Counted from the stretch's first letter, positions 1 through 10,336 are shown. The stretch: 64,000 bases of DNA from Acidobacteriota bacterium (GCA_003225555.1 QIAM01000024.1:1-64000), one strand, 5' to 3'. Notes: generated by a model not told the origin, from the letters alone. Program-made: numbers and translations.

Positions 1-2
1 GT

Positions 3-389
3 CATGGTGTAGCCGCTGCCGATTTCGACAATGACGGTATGGTGGAGCTGTTGGTGAACAACAGCCATGATCCACCGAGCCTGCTGAAGAACTACGGCCC
101 ACACGGGAATGGGATCCTGGTCAAGCTCGTTGGTACACGCTCCAATCGCGACGCCATCGGCGCCAAAGTGACCGTGCGAGCGGGTGGCCATCAACAATTG
201 CAGGAAGTCCGCAGCGGCGGCGGCTACATCTCCCAAAGTGATTTCCGTCTGCATTTCGGCCTCGGCCTCGCGACGAAAATTGACGTACTGGAGATCCGAT
301 GGCCCAGCGGGCTGGTGGAGAAGCTAAAAGGCGTCCAGGCTAATCAGATCCTGTCGGTCAAAGAAGGCGCGGGAATCGCCAAGCGCTAG
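3..389 (+). CDS. ASPIC/UnbV domain protein, C-terminal part (5' truncated by window edge)
   Basis: The reading frame is open from the first bases and ends at TAG 387-389, so only the C-terminus is present; the ATG at position 39 is internal. The first residues (ADFDNDG) are the calcium-binding loop of an FG-GAP/VCBS propeller repeat. The next ~100 residues match the ASPIC/UnbV domain of CRTAC1-like secreted proteins, with GNGILVKLVGTRSNRDAIGA, RSGGGYISQSD and EIRWPSG. These are extracellular beta-propeller proteins, common in Acidobacteria and Planctomycetes, often fused to TPRs and of unclear biochemical role. Family assignment is firm; function is unknown. Confidence 0.88.
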   Translation, partial: HGVAAADFDNDGMVELLVNNSHDPPSLLKNYGPHGNGILVKLVGTRSNRDAIGAKVTVRAGGHQQLQEVRSGGGYISQSDFRLHFGLGLATKIDVLEIRWPSGLVEKLKGVQANQILSVKEGAGIAKR

Positions 390-500
390 CCTTTTGTAGA
401 GATCGTCTGTGGTTGTCGTTCGCCATCAGATCGCGTGGAAGAGATAAACCAGGGCCAGATCGTGGTCCTGCCGGGCGCCAGCTTTGCGGCTTCCACTGGA

Positions 501-963
501 ATGATAAGACGATTGCTGATCGTTTCTATGACCCTGGCTGCTTGGCTGCACGCTCACGAACAGCCCGTGGCGTTCGTGGATGTCACCGTCGTTCCCGATG
601 GACAAGGCACAGATTTTGCTTCATCAAACGGGAGTAGTCGTGGTCAGGCGAATCACCCCAGGTGGCGCTACAACGCTACAACAGGCAGTTGGACCACCGC
701 GCCCCCGCCTCCCATCTTTGCAGACCCAGCCCTTGCGCTGCTCCCGAATGGGGCTGTATCTCTACACGCCGTACGTAGGCTCGGAATATCAAGATGATTC
801 CTACTGTTCCGGCAGAATTACCCAAGCTGAAATTCAGCAGGGCAATTTTTGGTTGGCAAAATCCATCCCCGCAACGTCTTGGATCGACCAAATGCAGAGC
901 GACGCGAGAAACGGAAACCGGTTTGCGGAATATGGAGGCGTCCCGGTGAAACAGATGATTTAG
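501..963 (+). pseudogene. Remnant of an exported amidohydrolase N-terminus (frameshifted)
   Basis: ATG 501 opens a signal-peptide-like stretch (MIRRLLIVSMTLAAWLHAHE) followed by FVDVTVVP, the first strand typical of imidazolonepropionase/prolidase-type amidohydrolases. Near position 595 the similarity jumps one frame: the sequence then reads MDKAQILLHQTGVVVV, the expected continuation, up to a stop at 961-963. No metal-binding HxH follows, and the downstream residues resemble nothing I know, so this is a decayed 5' end. It could instead be a chance resemblance, since only about 35 residues look familiar. Confidence 0.45.
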
Positions 964-1251
964 ACTGTATGCGTTTTTGTACGCGCTCGCTGCACACTAG
1001 GATTGTTCTCGACTACCCGCGATTAGTCAGGCCGATGCGTAAGTGGATGAACCGTAAGCTATTCGCTTCGCTGTCAGGAGGTTGCAGGGAAGGTCTAAAT
1101 TAGCGGTTTTAGATGGTGTGTCTGCCAGTTCCACCACTTCCGCACAGGTTTGGAACGGGATTAATGAGGCAGCATTTGATTATAGCAAAGACAGTCCTGA
1201 TGCTCTCCGAGTTGGGAGGGTAGGGTCCTTGCCACTGAAACTCACTTGGGT
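964..1251. other. Non-coding stretch
   Basis: I see no convincing gene, RNA or repeat between the amidohydrolase remnant and the first dispersed repeat. Short reading frames here have no recognisable domain and no good ribosome-binding site. Confidence 0.5.
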
Positions 1252-1300
1252 TCATCCTGAGCGCAGCCGTTTTTCAGGCGGAGCGAGGGATCTCGCACGC
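1252..1300 (+). repeat. Dispersed repeat 'tcatcctgagcgcagcc' type, copy 1
   Basis: The core tcatcctgagcgcagccg is followed by ttttcaggcggagcgaggg and atctcgc. Related copies lie at 7734, 10281, 36331 and (inverted) 48022-48090. All are intergenic, next to gene ends. Confidence 0.75.
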
Positions 1301-1353
1301 AGTCTAGTCGTGCCGAAGTGAATTGCACCACTACCATTCGTTGGGAGTCTAGC

Positions 1354-1388
1354 GAAAAGAAAAAGGCACGGCCGCGAAGCCGTGCCTT
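1354..1388 (-). terminator. Rho-independent terminator of the aceBA operon
   Basis: Read on the minus strand, an 8-bp perfect stem (ggcacggc/gccgtgcc, 1365-1372 with 1379-1386) with a 6-nt loop is followed by a T-rich tract (tttttctttt). It lies about 25 bp beyond the isocitrate lyase stop. Confidence 0.85.
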
Positions 1389-1411
1389 GATTTGTCGACG
1401 CAACCTTAAGC

Positions 1412-2911
1412 CTAATCCCCAGAAGGCAGCAGCATCTCATCCAGCCCCGATTCACTTCTCACAGGCGAATGCGGGCGGTCTCCGAGGATGGGCTGGCAAG
1501 CCGCAGCCAGACCGTGCTCCACGCGAACCTGCGCCTTCTTCTCACCAAACTGTTCCGCTTCGGTGGATTCAGCCAGAGCCACAGTTGACGACAGCCCCCC
1601 GCTGATCACCTGCTGCACCTGGTCGAAATATCCCGTGCCCACGAAGCGCTGGTGCTTCACGGCATCGTAACCGTACTGAGTTTCGCGGCTGAATTCTTTT
1701 TCCTGCAATCGCGAGTACGCGGTCATGCCCACGAGTTTGTATCCGCGAGCCAGTTCGAACATGCTCAGGTTGAGCGCGTGGAAGCCCGCCAGGGTTACGA
1801 ACTGGAACTTGTATCCCATGCGCGCCAGTGTGGGCTGGAAGTTCGCGATGGTGGCCTCGTCCAGCTTCTTCCGCCAGTTGAAGCTAGGCGAACAGTTGTA
1901 GGCCAGCATCTTCTCCGGATACTTCGCATGAATCGCTTCTGCGAAGCGGCGGGCTTCTTCAATGTTCGGCTCAGAAGTCTCGCACCAGATCAGGTCTGCG
2001 TAAGGTGCGTAGGCAAGTCCGCGGGCAATGGCGCAATCAAGCCCGCCGCGAATGCGGAAGAATCCTTCGGGCGTGCGCTCGCCGGTGCAGAACTCGCGGT
2101 CGCGCGCATCGATGTCGCTGGTGAGCAGGTGCGCGCTGTTGGCGTCGGTGCGGGCCATTACCGACGTGGGCACACCAAGCACGTCTGCGGCGAGGCGGGC
2201 CGCAACAAGTTTCTGAATCGCTTCTGTCGTCGAGACCAGAACTTTGCCACCGAGATGTCCGCACTTCTTCGCAGACGAGAGCTGATCCTCGAAGTGAACA
2301 CAAGCTGCGCCGCCTTCGATCATTCCCTTCATGAGCTCGAAGGCATTCAACGTTCCACCGAAGCCTGCCTCTGCATCGGCGACGAGGGGCGCGAACCAGG
2401 TCTCTGATGGGGCAACTTTGCCGTCCGCGTGATGAATCTGATCGGCACGCTGCAACGCGTAATTAATCCGGCGGCAAAGATTCGGAACGCTGTCGGCAGG
2501 GTAGAGACTCTGGTCGGGATACATCTGCCCGGAGTCGTTGGCATCGGCCGCAACCTGCCATCCACTGACGTAGACGGCCTTCAGCCCCGCCTGCACCTGC
2601 TGCACCGCCTGGTTGCCGGTCATGGCGCCCAGAGCATTGACGTATTCCTCGCTGTGCAGAAGTTCCCACAGGCGCTCGGCACCGAGGCGCGCCAGCGTGT
2701 GCTCGATGTGGATCGAGCCGCGCAGGCGAAGCACGTCTTCCGCGGCGTACGGACGCTCCAGGCCCTTCCAGCGCGGATTCGTTACCCAGTCATGGTTCAG
2801 TGCGGCCTGGGCAAGCTCATATTGAGCGGCGCGTTCTTTGTCGCTCAACATCTGTTCGATGCGCTGCGGGATTGAGGTCCGTTTTCCCTGTCCGTTTCCG
2901 TTAGCCGACAT
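1412..2911 (-). CDS. aceA: Isocitrate lyase
   Basis: Cleaves isocitrate to glyoxylate and succinate in the glyoxylate shunt (cytoplasm), allowing growth on acetate and fatty acids. The 499-residue protein carries the ICL signature KKCGHLGGK with the catalytic Cys, plus the Mg/substrate motifs [17 protein letters not shown] and YNCSPSFNW. The start at 2911 has a good upstream SD (caggagag). The canonical ICL fold seems to end near STEAEQF; about 40 further residues (to LLPSGD) are not something I recognise as part of the family. It lies 43 bp downstream of malate synthase, so the two probably form one transcript, ending at the terminator at 1354-1388. Confidence 0.97.
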   Translation of the reverse strand: MSANGNGQGKRTSIPQRIEQMLSDKERAAQYELAQAALNHDWVTNPRWKGLERPYAAEDVLRLRGSIHIEHTLARLGAERLWELLHSEEYVNALGAMTGNQAVQQVQAGLKAVYVSGWQVAADANDSGQMYPDQSLYPADSVPNLCRRINYALQRADQIHHADGKVAPSETWFAPLVADAEAGFGGTLNAFELMKGMIEGGAACVHFEDQLSSAKKCGHLGGKVLVSTTEAIQKLVAARLAADVLGVPTSVMARTDANSAHLLTSDIDARDREFCTGERTPEGFFRIRGGLDCAIARGLAYAPYADLIWCETSEPNIEEARRFAEAIHAKYPEKMLAYNCSPSFNWRKKLDEATIANFQPTLARMGYKFQFVTLAGFHALNLSMFELARGYKLVGMTAYSRLQEKEFSRETQYGYDAVKHQRFVGTGYFDQVQQVISGGLSSTVALAESTEAEQFGEKKAQVRVEHGLAAACQPILGDRPHSPVRSESGLDEMLLPSGD

Positions 2912-2954
2912 GTCAATGACTCTCCTGAAAAGTGTTCTGACGATGCGGTGCTGA

Positions 2955-4547
2955 TTAAGACGGATTGAATTCTCCGTTGACGATCATGGCCTCGCTGATT
3001 TTGCGAGCGCGGCGGAAGCGGTCTGCTTCCTCAGGCCCAGCGCTGGCCGATAGTTCTCGAAGTAAGCGGTCCAGTTCCTCGTCAAACAACCGCGTGATGA
3101 GTTCGGGCGTGTGCTTCACAGCCTGATCGTTCTCGTCTTTGATTGGCACAAGATCGCGGTGCAAGACCCGCTGCGCGATCATCAGGCGGTAAATGCGGTC
3201 GGTCGCGAGATCTTCCATGTAGCCATCCAGCAGGCTCGCACCTCTACCACTGAGCACGCCATGGCGGTAGCGGATCACAGTTCGCACGGCCGCGCGCGTA
3301 CCCTTCAAAGTGCGGTCGCCGATGCCCTCCGGCACCGGCCGCAGATCGGGATAGCGGCTCGCATTCTTCGGTCGTGTGTTCAACTGATTCGGGTACGGAA
3401 ACTGTGCCACTGCGATCTGATTCTGGTCGGGATGTCCCGTCCAGGCGCCGTCCATGAGGCAGTCGGCTTCGTTTTTTTTGTCCTTCTCGAGAATCGCAAG
3501 CGCACGCGCGTTGAGTTCAGCATCTTCACGGCTGGGATAAAGTGCCGTCATCCCGCCGATCGCGAGAATGCCGCGGTGATGGCAGATTTCCGGAATCAGT
3601 TCGCGCAGGTTCTGGAAAAACTTAACGTTGTGCGGGATGGTGTTGCGATCAGGCAGCACCCAATCGGGATCGTCGAGATTAAAGTGGATCAGGCTGGCCA
3701 TGTAATCCCAGCGGCCCAGGTTCAATCCGATGATGTGATCGCGGAGGTTGTAGGCAAACTCCTCCATCTGAAACGCCAGGGGATGCGATTCCACCAGCGC
3801 CATGCACTTGATGTAGTTGTGCGGCAGGCCGCGCCATTGTGCGAGAGCCTGGAACAGATCGCGCCACCACAGCGCTTCCTCAGCCGATTCTGATTTCGGA
3901 ATGTAAATGCACAGCGGGTGCTTCAGTTCGGCGGGATCGATCCCGTAGAAAACGCGGCACACGTCGAACAGAGACGCAGAGACCAATTCGCCGGGAATCA
4001 CTCCCGCCTGGTTCAGGTGCAGACCCCGCGGCCGCGTGAAGATCACCGTGCCGCTCGGCTGGATCGTGACCGTACGGTTGCGCTTCTCGTCGTAGTACGT
4101 GAGTTGGCCGCGCAGGCAGGCGAGAATGTCGTCCACTCCCGTCTGGTGATGGGACCACTCGTTGACGCAGGAGTCTTCCAGATCGAGCATGACACCGGGC
4201 GCGCCCGAGTTGAGCATCTTGACGCAGAGTTCAGCGTCGTCAGCGGGACCCGTCATCTGGTTGCGCTGATCCTGGCACCATTCGGGCAGAGTGATGCGCC
4301 AGCCGTTACGAACCGTATCGGAAGGGAAGCGATGCCTGGGCTTGTCGCCTTCGAGCGAAGCTTGCAGGACTTCCAGCCGCTTTGCGGCGAGTTCCTGTTG
4401 CCGCGGCGTGAACACGCGATGGAGGGGCAGAAAGAACTCCATGAACCCCTGCGGCAGATCGCGGGAAGGCTCGAATCCTTCTGGCGCGCGATTGATCGAA
4501 CTAAGCAGCCCGCTGACTTCCGGGAACCCCACCGCTGTTGGCGTCAT
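2955..4547 (-). CDS. aceB: Malate synthase A
   Basis: Condenses glyoxylate with acetyl-CoA to malate, the second glyoxylate-shunt step. The 530-residue length fits malate synthase A. Visible motifs include [13 protein letters not shown] (substrate-binding Arg), [28 protein letters not shown] and [11 protein letters not shown]. An in-frame ATG exists at 4568, but the ATG at 4547 has the better SD (CAGGAG nine bases upstream), so I prefer it. It is the first gene of aceB-aceA and is divergent from an IclR regulator, with two matching palindromes between them. Confidence 0.96.
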   Translation of the reverse strand: MTPTAVGFPEVSGLLSSINRAPEGFEPSRDLPQGFMEFFLPLHRVFTPRQQELAAKRLEVLQASLEGDKPRHRFPSDTVRNGWRITLPEWCQDQRNQMTGPADDAELCVKMLNSGAPGVMLDLEDSCVNEWSHHQTGVDDILACLRGQLTYYDEKRNRTVTIQPSGTVIFTRPRGLHLNQAGVIPGELVSASLFDVCRVFYGIDPAELKHPLCIYIPKSESAEEALWWRDLFQALAQWRGLPHNYIKCMALVESHPLAFQMEEFAYNLRDHIIGLNLGRWDYMASLIHFNLDDPDWVLPDRNTIPHNVKFFQNLRELIPEICHHRGILAIGGMTALYPSREDAELNARALAILEKDKKNEADCLMDGAWTGHPDQNQIAVAQFPYPNQLNTRPKNASRYPDLRPVPEGIGDRTLKGTRAAVRTVIRYRHGVLSGRGASLLDGYMEDLATDRIYRLMIAQRVLHRDLVPIKDENDQAVKHTPELITRLFDEELDRLLRELSASAGPEEADRFRRARKISEAMIVNGEFNPS

Positions 4548-4574
4548 CTTCGAAAGCTCCTGGCCCATCCCCAG

Positions 4575-4592
4575 TGTTCAACATAGCGAACA
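4575..4592. promoter_or_regulatory. Candidate IclR-type operator, aceB-proximal
   Basis: Inverted repeat TGTTC-N8-GAACA (tgttcaacatagcgaaca). The same half-sites with the same spacing recur at 4649-4666. Its position just upstream of the malate synthase start would suit repression. Assignment to the neighbouring IclR protein is inference. Confidence 0.6.
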
Positions 4593-4648
4593 CTTATTCT
4601 GTATACGGGCGGATCGTACGGGCTAGCCCCAAGCCCGGTCAAGCGCTT

Positions 4649-4666
4649 TGTTCAATATCCCGAACA
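4649..4666. promoter_or_regulatory. Candidate IclR-type operator, iclR-proximal
   Basis: Second TGTTC-N8-GAACA palindrome (tgttcaatatcccgaaca). It shares most bases with the copy at 4575-4592, and the centres are 74 bp apart, close to seven DNA turns. It lies just upstream of the candidate iclR promoter. Confidence 0.6.
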
Positions 4667-4676
4667 TACATTCATT

Positions 4677-4705
4677 TTGTTGGCGGACTAGGGGTTTGCT
4701 ACCAT
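4677..4705 (+). promoter_or_regulatory. Candidate sigma-70 promoter of the iclR-family gene
   Basis: TTGTTG (4677-4682), a 17-bp spacer, then TACCAT (4700-4705). Transcription would start only a few bases before the ATG at 4717, implying a very short leader. Match is moderate. Confidence 0.35.
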
Positions 4706-4716
4706 AACGATTCGGC

Positions 4717-5514
4717 ATGTCCAAAAACCAAGAGTCTCCATCGGTCGCTGTCGAACGGGCACTCGCCATGCTGGAGGCCGTTGCGCTTGAGCCGGAAGGT
4801 CTGAGCAACGCAGAGATCAGCCGCAAGTTAGAGATTCCAAAGAGTTCGGCAAGTTACATCCTGCGTACGCTGGAGACGCAGGGCTACCTGACTCGCAATC
4901 CCGAGACCGGGAAGTACAGGGTGGGGCTAAAGGTCCTGAGCCTGAGTCGCGGTGCGCTCATTGGCATTGACGTCCGCGAAGTGGCGCTGCCCATCATGCG
5001 TCACCTGATGGAGAAGACCAACTTGACTTGCCATCTCGCCATTCTCGATGGGCCGGATGCTGTCTACATCGAGAAGGTCGAACCCCAGGGGTTCATCAGG
5101 ATGGATACCTGGGTCGGCCGCCGCATGCGCGTCCACGCGACGAGTGTAGGCAAGTCCCTGGTCGCGCACATTCCCCGAGAGCGCCTCGAAAAAATCCTCG
5201 CCGAACGCGGCATGGAAAAGCGTACCCCCAAGACAATTACGACCCTACCCCGTCTGCTGAAAGATCTGGAGAAGGTGCGTGAGCAGGGATACGCAGTCGA
5301 CGACGAAGAGAACAACATGGGCGCGCGCTGCGTCGGTGCGCCCGTCTTCAACCAGGGCGGGACAATTGAGGCGGCCCTTGGACTAAGCGGAACCACCAAT
5401 CAGGTGAACCCGCACAGCATGCCCCGCATCCTCGAGCACTTGAAAGACGCAGCACGACACGTATCCATGCAGTTGGGATACCGCGCGCCGCACCGCCGGG
5501 CAAGCGGCATCTAG
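4717..5514 (+). CDS. IclR-family transcriptional regulator
   Basis: 265 residues with the two-domain IclR plan: N-terminal winged HTH (about residues 8-70; GLSNAEISRKLEIPKSSASY is the helix-turn-helix) and a C-terminal effector-binding GAF-like domain (about 85-255; IEKVEPQGFIRM, HATSVGKSLVAH, GYAVDDEENNMGARCVGAPV). Divergent from aceB-aceA with paired palindromes between, so it probably controls the glyoxylate shunt and itself, as IclR does for aceBAK in enterobacteria. Whether it represses or activates cannot be seen. Confidence 0.92.
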   Translation: MSKNQESPSVAVERALAMLEAVALEPEGLSNAEISRKLEIPKSSASYILRTLETQGYLTRNPETGKYRVGLKVLSLSRGALIGIDVREVALPIMRHLMEKTNLTCHLAILDGPDAVYIEKVEPQGFIRMDTWVGRRMRVHATSVGKSLVAHIPRERLEKILAERGMEKRTPKTITTLPRLLKDLEKVREQGYAVDDEENNMGARCVGAPVFNQGGTIEAALGLSGTTNQVNPHSMPRILEHLKDAARHVSMQLGYRAPHRRASGI

Positions 5515-5580
5515 AAGGAACCGCCCACCTGCCAGGCCGCCCGCCTGCCCCAAAACGTAAACTGCGTCTATCCACTCCGG

Positions 5581-6651
5581 CTATTTGAGTACTTGAGTCT
5601 TGCGGTCGATCCGTGCTATCCAGGACCCAAAATTGAAGTTCGCGTCGCTCCACGTCCCGATGATCGTTGACCCATCGGCCGAGATGACGAGTGCGTCGGT
5701 GAGGAGCAGGTCACTCGGAATGACCGCTCCGTTCTGCGCCAGAGCCCTTTGCAGCGAGCGCAACCCGGACTTCGGTCCCCAGACAAAAGCTTGACCGGTA
5801 CCTGCGAACGGGTCTCCACTGAAGCCGACGACGACGCCGCCCTCGGAGACGCTGTTGGCTACACTCTGGTCGGTAGAGTTTCCCGACAAGGTTCCGAGCC
5901 AGACCAAGCCACCGGCGTCGGTGTAGTAAAACGCCCGGCCGTATCCGCTGCTATCAACGGCCTGTCCTACAATCCGCGATCCGTCCGAACTGACAGCCGT
6001 TGCCTCGCCATTGGCCTGCTCACCGGCAAACAGGTCAGTAGTTCCAGAAATCCACCGCACAGGACGGCGGTTGCCAAACCCAGGATCCTCGTAAAAGCCT
6101 ACGATGGTTGACGCGTCCGCGGAAATGGCAGACGCGCGACTGCTGGCATTCGTCGGATGCCCGAGGCCGACCATGCCACTTTGTTGCGTCCACTGAAAGC
6201 CCTCAGCGCCCGGGCAATACCAAGCCAGTCCGACCACGACGCTGCCGCCACGACTCACGCTCCATCCGCTCCCCCAGCTGCTGTCCATGACGCAGCCTTC
6301 CGAGGCATGGCCCAGATTCATCCATCCGGTCGCCTGCTGCCACCGTGCCGGGTTGGCATAGCGGTCCGCACCGGGAAAGCCCGCGACGATGGTCGAACCG
6401 TCCGCCGAAATCGCGATCGACGAGCTAAACAGATCGCCCGTGCCCAGATCGAGGAACCCTCCCCCGCCGGTCCAGCGAAAGATCTCGCCACCGTAGTTGG
6501 CCGCCATCACCCGGCCATTCCTGGAAAGCGAATAATTCGACCACGTCGGTCCGACCGGACTCGGAATCAGCTGGAAACTTACCTGGGCCCAGGCAGAAAG
6601 GGAGAGACAGAGAAGGGCGCATGACGCCCACTTCAGCAAACGTTTGGTCAC
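5581..6651 (-). CDS. Exported HAF-repeat protein
   Basis: 356 residues starting at a GTG, with a cleavable signal peptide (cut after LSAWA). The rest consists of repeats of about 45 residues built around ISADGSTIVG and RW..GG...LG, the HAF-repeat pattern of secreted bacterial proteins, probably a beta-propeller. The copies SADGSTIVAG, SADASTIVG, SSDGSRIVG and SADGSTIIG are clear. No catalytic motif or C-terminal sorting signal is visible. Biological role unknown. Confidence 0.85.
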   Translation of the reverse strand: MTKRLLKWASCALLCLSLSAWAQVSFQLIPSPVGPTWSNYSLSRNGRVMAANYGGEIFRWTGGGGFLDLGTGDLFSSSIAISADGSTIVAGFPGADRYANPARWQQATGWMNLGHASEGCVMDSSWGSGWSVSRGGSVVVGLAWYCPGAEGFQWTQQSGMVGLGHPTNASSRASAISADASTIVGFYEDPGFGNRRPVRWISGTTDLFAGEQANGEATAVSSDGSRIVGQAVDSSGYGRAFYYTDAGGLVWLGTLSGNSTDQSVANSVSEGGVVVGFSGDPFAGTGQAFVWGPKSGLRSLQRALAQNGAVIPSDLLLTDALVISADGSTIIGTWSDANFNFGSWIARIDRKTQVLK

Positions 6652-6787
6652 TGGATGATTTTCCTAGATTCGCCCGGACGCGATTTCGGGCAGGATGTGT
6701 TGGGCTGCCCAAAGCCGCGTTCTTTAGGTTCTCACACTCAGGCGAGACGGCAAACTGCCTCGGGGCAAGCAAAAAAGCCGCCCATAA

Positions 6788-6816
6788 CCTATACACTGTT
6801 ATGTATACAGCGTCAA
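6788..6816 (-). promoter_or_regulatory. Candidate sigma-70 promoter of the HAF-repeat gene
   Basis: On the minus strand TTGACG (6816-6811), a 17-bp spacer and TATAGG (6793-6788) lie about 135 bp upstream of the GTG start. Good -35, fair -10. It implies a leader of about 130 nt, in which I recognise no riboswitch. Confidence 0.5.
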
Positions 6817-6917
6817 TAGTTTATTGAGAGCAATCAGGAAAGTGAGTCGCCCGCTAGCCGGATGATTGGGGTAGACGGACTTCCCCGGCACCGGACTTCT
6901 GCATCTCTCCTTGCCCG

Positions 6918-7670
6918 TCAGTACTTCACAATCCCCGCGAACGACTTGGGATCGAGACTGGCGCCGCCAACGAGTGCTCCGTCGATCTCTTCCTCTGCCA
7001 TCAAGGCGGAAGCGTTTTCAGGCTTCACCGATCCGCCGTAAAGAATGCGCAGGCTGGACGCGAACGCTTCTCCGAAGATCTCGGTCGCTTCTCGGCGGAT
7101 GACGGCGTGAGCCTCCGCGGCCAGTTCCGGAGTTGCGGTCTTGCCCGTGCCGATGGCCCAGACCGGTTCGTAAGCGACGACCAGCTTGGCTGCTTTCTTG
7201 GCGGAGACGGAGTGGAAAGCGCGCACACATTGGCGGCGCAGAACATCGTCAGTGAGTCCCGCCTCGCGTTCTTCCAGCACTTCGCCCACGCAGCAGATGG
7301 GTGTGAGTCCGGCCTCCAGCGCGGCTTTCAGGCGAAGGCTGACGGTGTCATCGGTCTCGCAGAAATACTGGCGGCGTTCCGAGTGGCCGACGATGACATG
7401 GGTCACGTTGAGCGCCAGCAACATCGATGCAGAAATTTCGCCGGTGAACGCTCCCTCGTCCTTCCAATGGACGTTCTGGCCGCCGACGGCGACATTCGAC
7501 GCTTTCGCCGCCTCAACCGCCGCAGCGAGGTCTGTGTAAGGCGGACACACCACAATCTCGTCCCGTCGATGCCCGGACACCAGCGGCAAAAAATCACGAA
7601 AGAAGGCGAGGGTCTGCTCCGGAGTCTTATACATCTTCCAATTGGCGGCGATGAGTTTCTTACGAGGCAT
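6918..7670 (-). CDS. tpiA: Triosephosphate isomerase
   Basis: Interconverts dihydroxyacetone phosphate and glyceraldehyde 3-phosphate in glycolysis and gluconeogenesis. 250 residues, standard length. Active-site elements are present: AANWKMYK (Lys), VIVGHSERRQYF (His), VAYEPVWAIGTGKTA (catalytic Glu and loop 6) and ILYGGSVKP. The frame is open further upstream, but ATG 7670 has the SD ggaaagg and gives the normal N-terminus. Last gene of a gap-pgk-tpiA run. Confidence 0.98.
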   Translation of the reverse strand: MPRKKLIAANWKMYKTPEQTLAFFRDFLPLVSGHRRDEIVVCPPYTDLAAAVEAAKASNVAVGGQNVHWKDEGAFTGEISASMLLALNVTHVIVGHSERRQYFCETDDTVSLRLKAALEAGLTPICCVGEVLEEREAGLTDDVLRRQCVRAFHSVSAKKAAKLVVAYEPVWAIGTGKTATPELAAEAHAVIRREATEIFGEAFASSLRILYGGSVKPENASALMAEEEIDGALVGGASLDPKSFAGIVKY

Positions 7671-7733
7671 GGTTCCTTTCCGCGAAATGGTATGGGGTGG
7701 CCCGAATACGGCTGGTGGTAATCGAAACAAATT

Positions 7734-7765
7734 GTCATCCTGAGCAAAGCGAAGGACCTATGCAC
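7734..7765 (+). repeat. Dispersed 'gtcatcctgagc' repeat, copy 2 (short)
   Basis: gtcatcctgagcaaagcgaaggacc followed by tatgcac, in the gap between pgk and tpiA. Shortened relative of copy 1. Confidence 0.65.
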
Positions 7766-7821
7766 TTGCTTTTCTCTGCGCCCTCCGCAGACCTTCTCTG
7801 CGTCCTCTGCGATTAAGTTCT

Positions 7822-9033
7822 TCACCGTTTATCGGTCAGCGCCTCGACACCCGGGAGTTTTTTCCCTTCCAGAAATTCCAACGAAGCGCCCCCGCCGGTC
7901 GAAATGTGCGTGATCTTGTCGGCCACACCGGCAGCGTGCAGTGCAGCGACCGAATCACCACCGCCGACAATCGAAGTAGCCGCCGCATTCTCCGCGACGG
8001 CCCGCGCGACCTGGAATGTCCCCTTCGAGAAGCCGGGCACTTCGAATACGCCCATGGGCCCGTTCCAGACAATGGTGCGGGCGCGCGAAATCTCCTCGGT
8101 AAACAGCTCAATCGTTTTCGGCCCAATATCAAGCGCCATGCGGTCGGCTGGAATGGGCTGTCCTTCACCGACCTGCTGGATCACGGTGTTTGGTTCCGGT
8201 TTGATCGCGACCACATGATCGACCGGCAGATGAAACCTCAGATTTTGCTTCTTCGCTTCCGCCAGCAGCTGCGCGGCAAGGTCGAGCTTATCGGCCTCGA
8301 CCAGCGACTTGCCGACCTCCTGTCCTTGGGCCTTAAGAAAGGTGTAAGCCATGCCGCCGCCAATGATCAGCGAGTTCAGCTTGTTCATCAGGTTCCGAAT
8401 CACGCCAATCTTGTCGCTGACTTTGGCGCCGCCGAGGATAGCCACAAACGGCTGCTCCGGATGCTCCAGTGCCTTGCCCAGATACTTCAACTCCTTTTCC
8501 AGCAGGAGTCCGGCAGCGGATTTCTGCACGAACTTGGTGATCCCCACGGTTGAGGCATGAGCGCGATGCGCGGTGCCAAAGGCATCGTTCACGTAGTAGT
8601 CCGCGAGATTCGCCAGTTGCCGCGCGAACTTCTCATCATTGGCCTCTTCTTCGGCGTGAAAGCGCAGATTTTCGAGTAGAAGCGTCTGCCCCTTTTCCAG
8701 TTGACCAGCGACCTCTTCAGCTTCCGGGCCAACGCAGTCCGGAGAGAATCCCACGTTTTCGCCGCGCGCCAACTCTTTGTCGAGCAACATACGGAGCCGC
8801 TCGGCGACGGGCTTCAGGCTCATCTTGGGATTGGGGTTACCCTTGGGACGTCCCAAATGCGATGCGAGGATAAGCCGCGCGCCATGACGCAGTGCATATT
8901 CAATCGTTGGAAGAGTTTCGCGGATGCGCGTGTCGTCCATAACGCGCCCGTCATCCAGTGGCACATTGAAGTCGACGCGCATGAAGATGCGGTTTCCGTT
9001 GAGGGGAAGATCACGAATGGAAAGCTTGGACAT
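7822..9033 (-). CDS. pgk: Phosphoglycerate kinase
   Basis: Transfers phosphate from 1,3-bisphosphoglycerate to ADP. 403 residues, normal length. Seen: [12 protein letters not shown] (substrate site), [31 protein letters not shown] and GGGDSVAAL (nucleotide site). Start taken at ATG 9033 (MSKLSIRD) with the SD aaaggacg; the longer open frame upstream runs into a palindromic repeat. Sits between gap and tpiA in the usual glycolytic order. Confidence 0.98.
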   Translation of the reverse strand: MSKLSIRDLPLNGNRIFMRVDFNVPLDDGRVMDDTRIRETLPTIEYALRHGARLILASHLGRPKGNPNPKMSLKPVAERLRMLLDKELARGENVGFSPDCVGPEAEEVAGQLEKGQTLLLENLRFHAEEEANDEKFARQLANLADYYVNDAFGTAHRAHASTVGITKFVQKSAAGLLLEKELKYLGKALEHPEQPFVAILGGAKVSDKIGVIRNLMNKLNSLIIGGGMAYTFLKAQGQEVGKSLVEADKLDLAAQLLAEAKKQNLRFHLPVDHVVAIKPEPNTVIQQVGEGQPIPADRMALDIGPKTIELFTEEISRARTIVWNGPMGVFEVPGFSKGTFQVARAVAENAAATSIVGGGDSVAALHAAGVADKITHISTGGGASLEFLEGKKLPGVEALTDKR

Positions 9034-9066
9034 GGCCGGTCGTCCTTTTCGTGGAGATGTTCGGAA

Positions 9067-9134
9067 GTAACGCCGCCGTCCCGGCGGCTGTCGTGGCGGC
9101 GCCCTCGCGACAGCCGGCAAGATGCCGGCGCTAC
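9067..9134. repeat. Palindromic repeat 'gtagcgccggcatc...ccggctgtcg' between gap and pgk
   Basis: The left arm gtaacgccgccgtcccggc and the right arm ending in gccggcgctac are inverted copies, giving a 68-bp long hairpin. A longer version lies at 33405-33571. It fills nearly the whole gap-pgk spacer. Confidence 0.75.
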
Positions 9135-9138
9135 GGAG

Positions 9139-10191
<1,053 letters not shown>

Positions 10192-10280
10192 TTAGGGCCG
10201 AGCTACAAACAATCGATGTTAGCAGGGAAGTGGAAGTGGCGTAAATGTCACGGGCACCTATTTAGAGCTCATCCCCCATT

Positions 10281-10336
10281 GTCATCCTGAACGAAGCCGC
10301 GCGGAATCGCGCGGCGCAGTGAAGGACCTCTGCACT
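10281..10336 (+). repeat. Dispersed 'gtcatcctga' repeat, copy 3
   Basis: gtcatcctgaacgaagccgc, then gcggaatcgcgcggcgcag and tgaaggacctctgcac. It carries an internal gcgcgg/ccgcgc palindrome absent from copy 2. Lies between gap and the PPOX gene; the rest of 10150-10434 shows nothing recognisable. Confidence 0.7.

Noticed and set aside
1652..2407. Plus-strand reading frame of 251 codons opposite isocitrate lyase
   Set aside because: Antisense to a conserved enzyme; no recognisable family.
3111..3893. Plus-strand reading frame opposite malate synthase
   Set aside because: Antisense shadow of a conserved gene.
6725..6800. Possible c-di-GMP-I riboswitch on the plus strand (ggcaaac...gcaaaaaagcc)
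   Set aside because: Two short motifs look GEMM-like, but the P3 half (GGTAGC...GTTACC type) is absent and no plus-strand gene follows.
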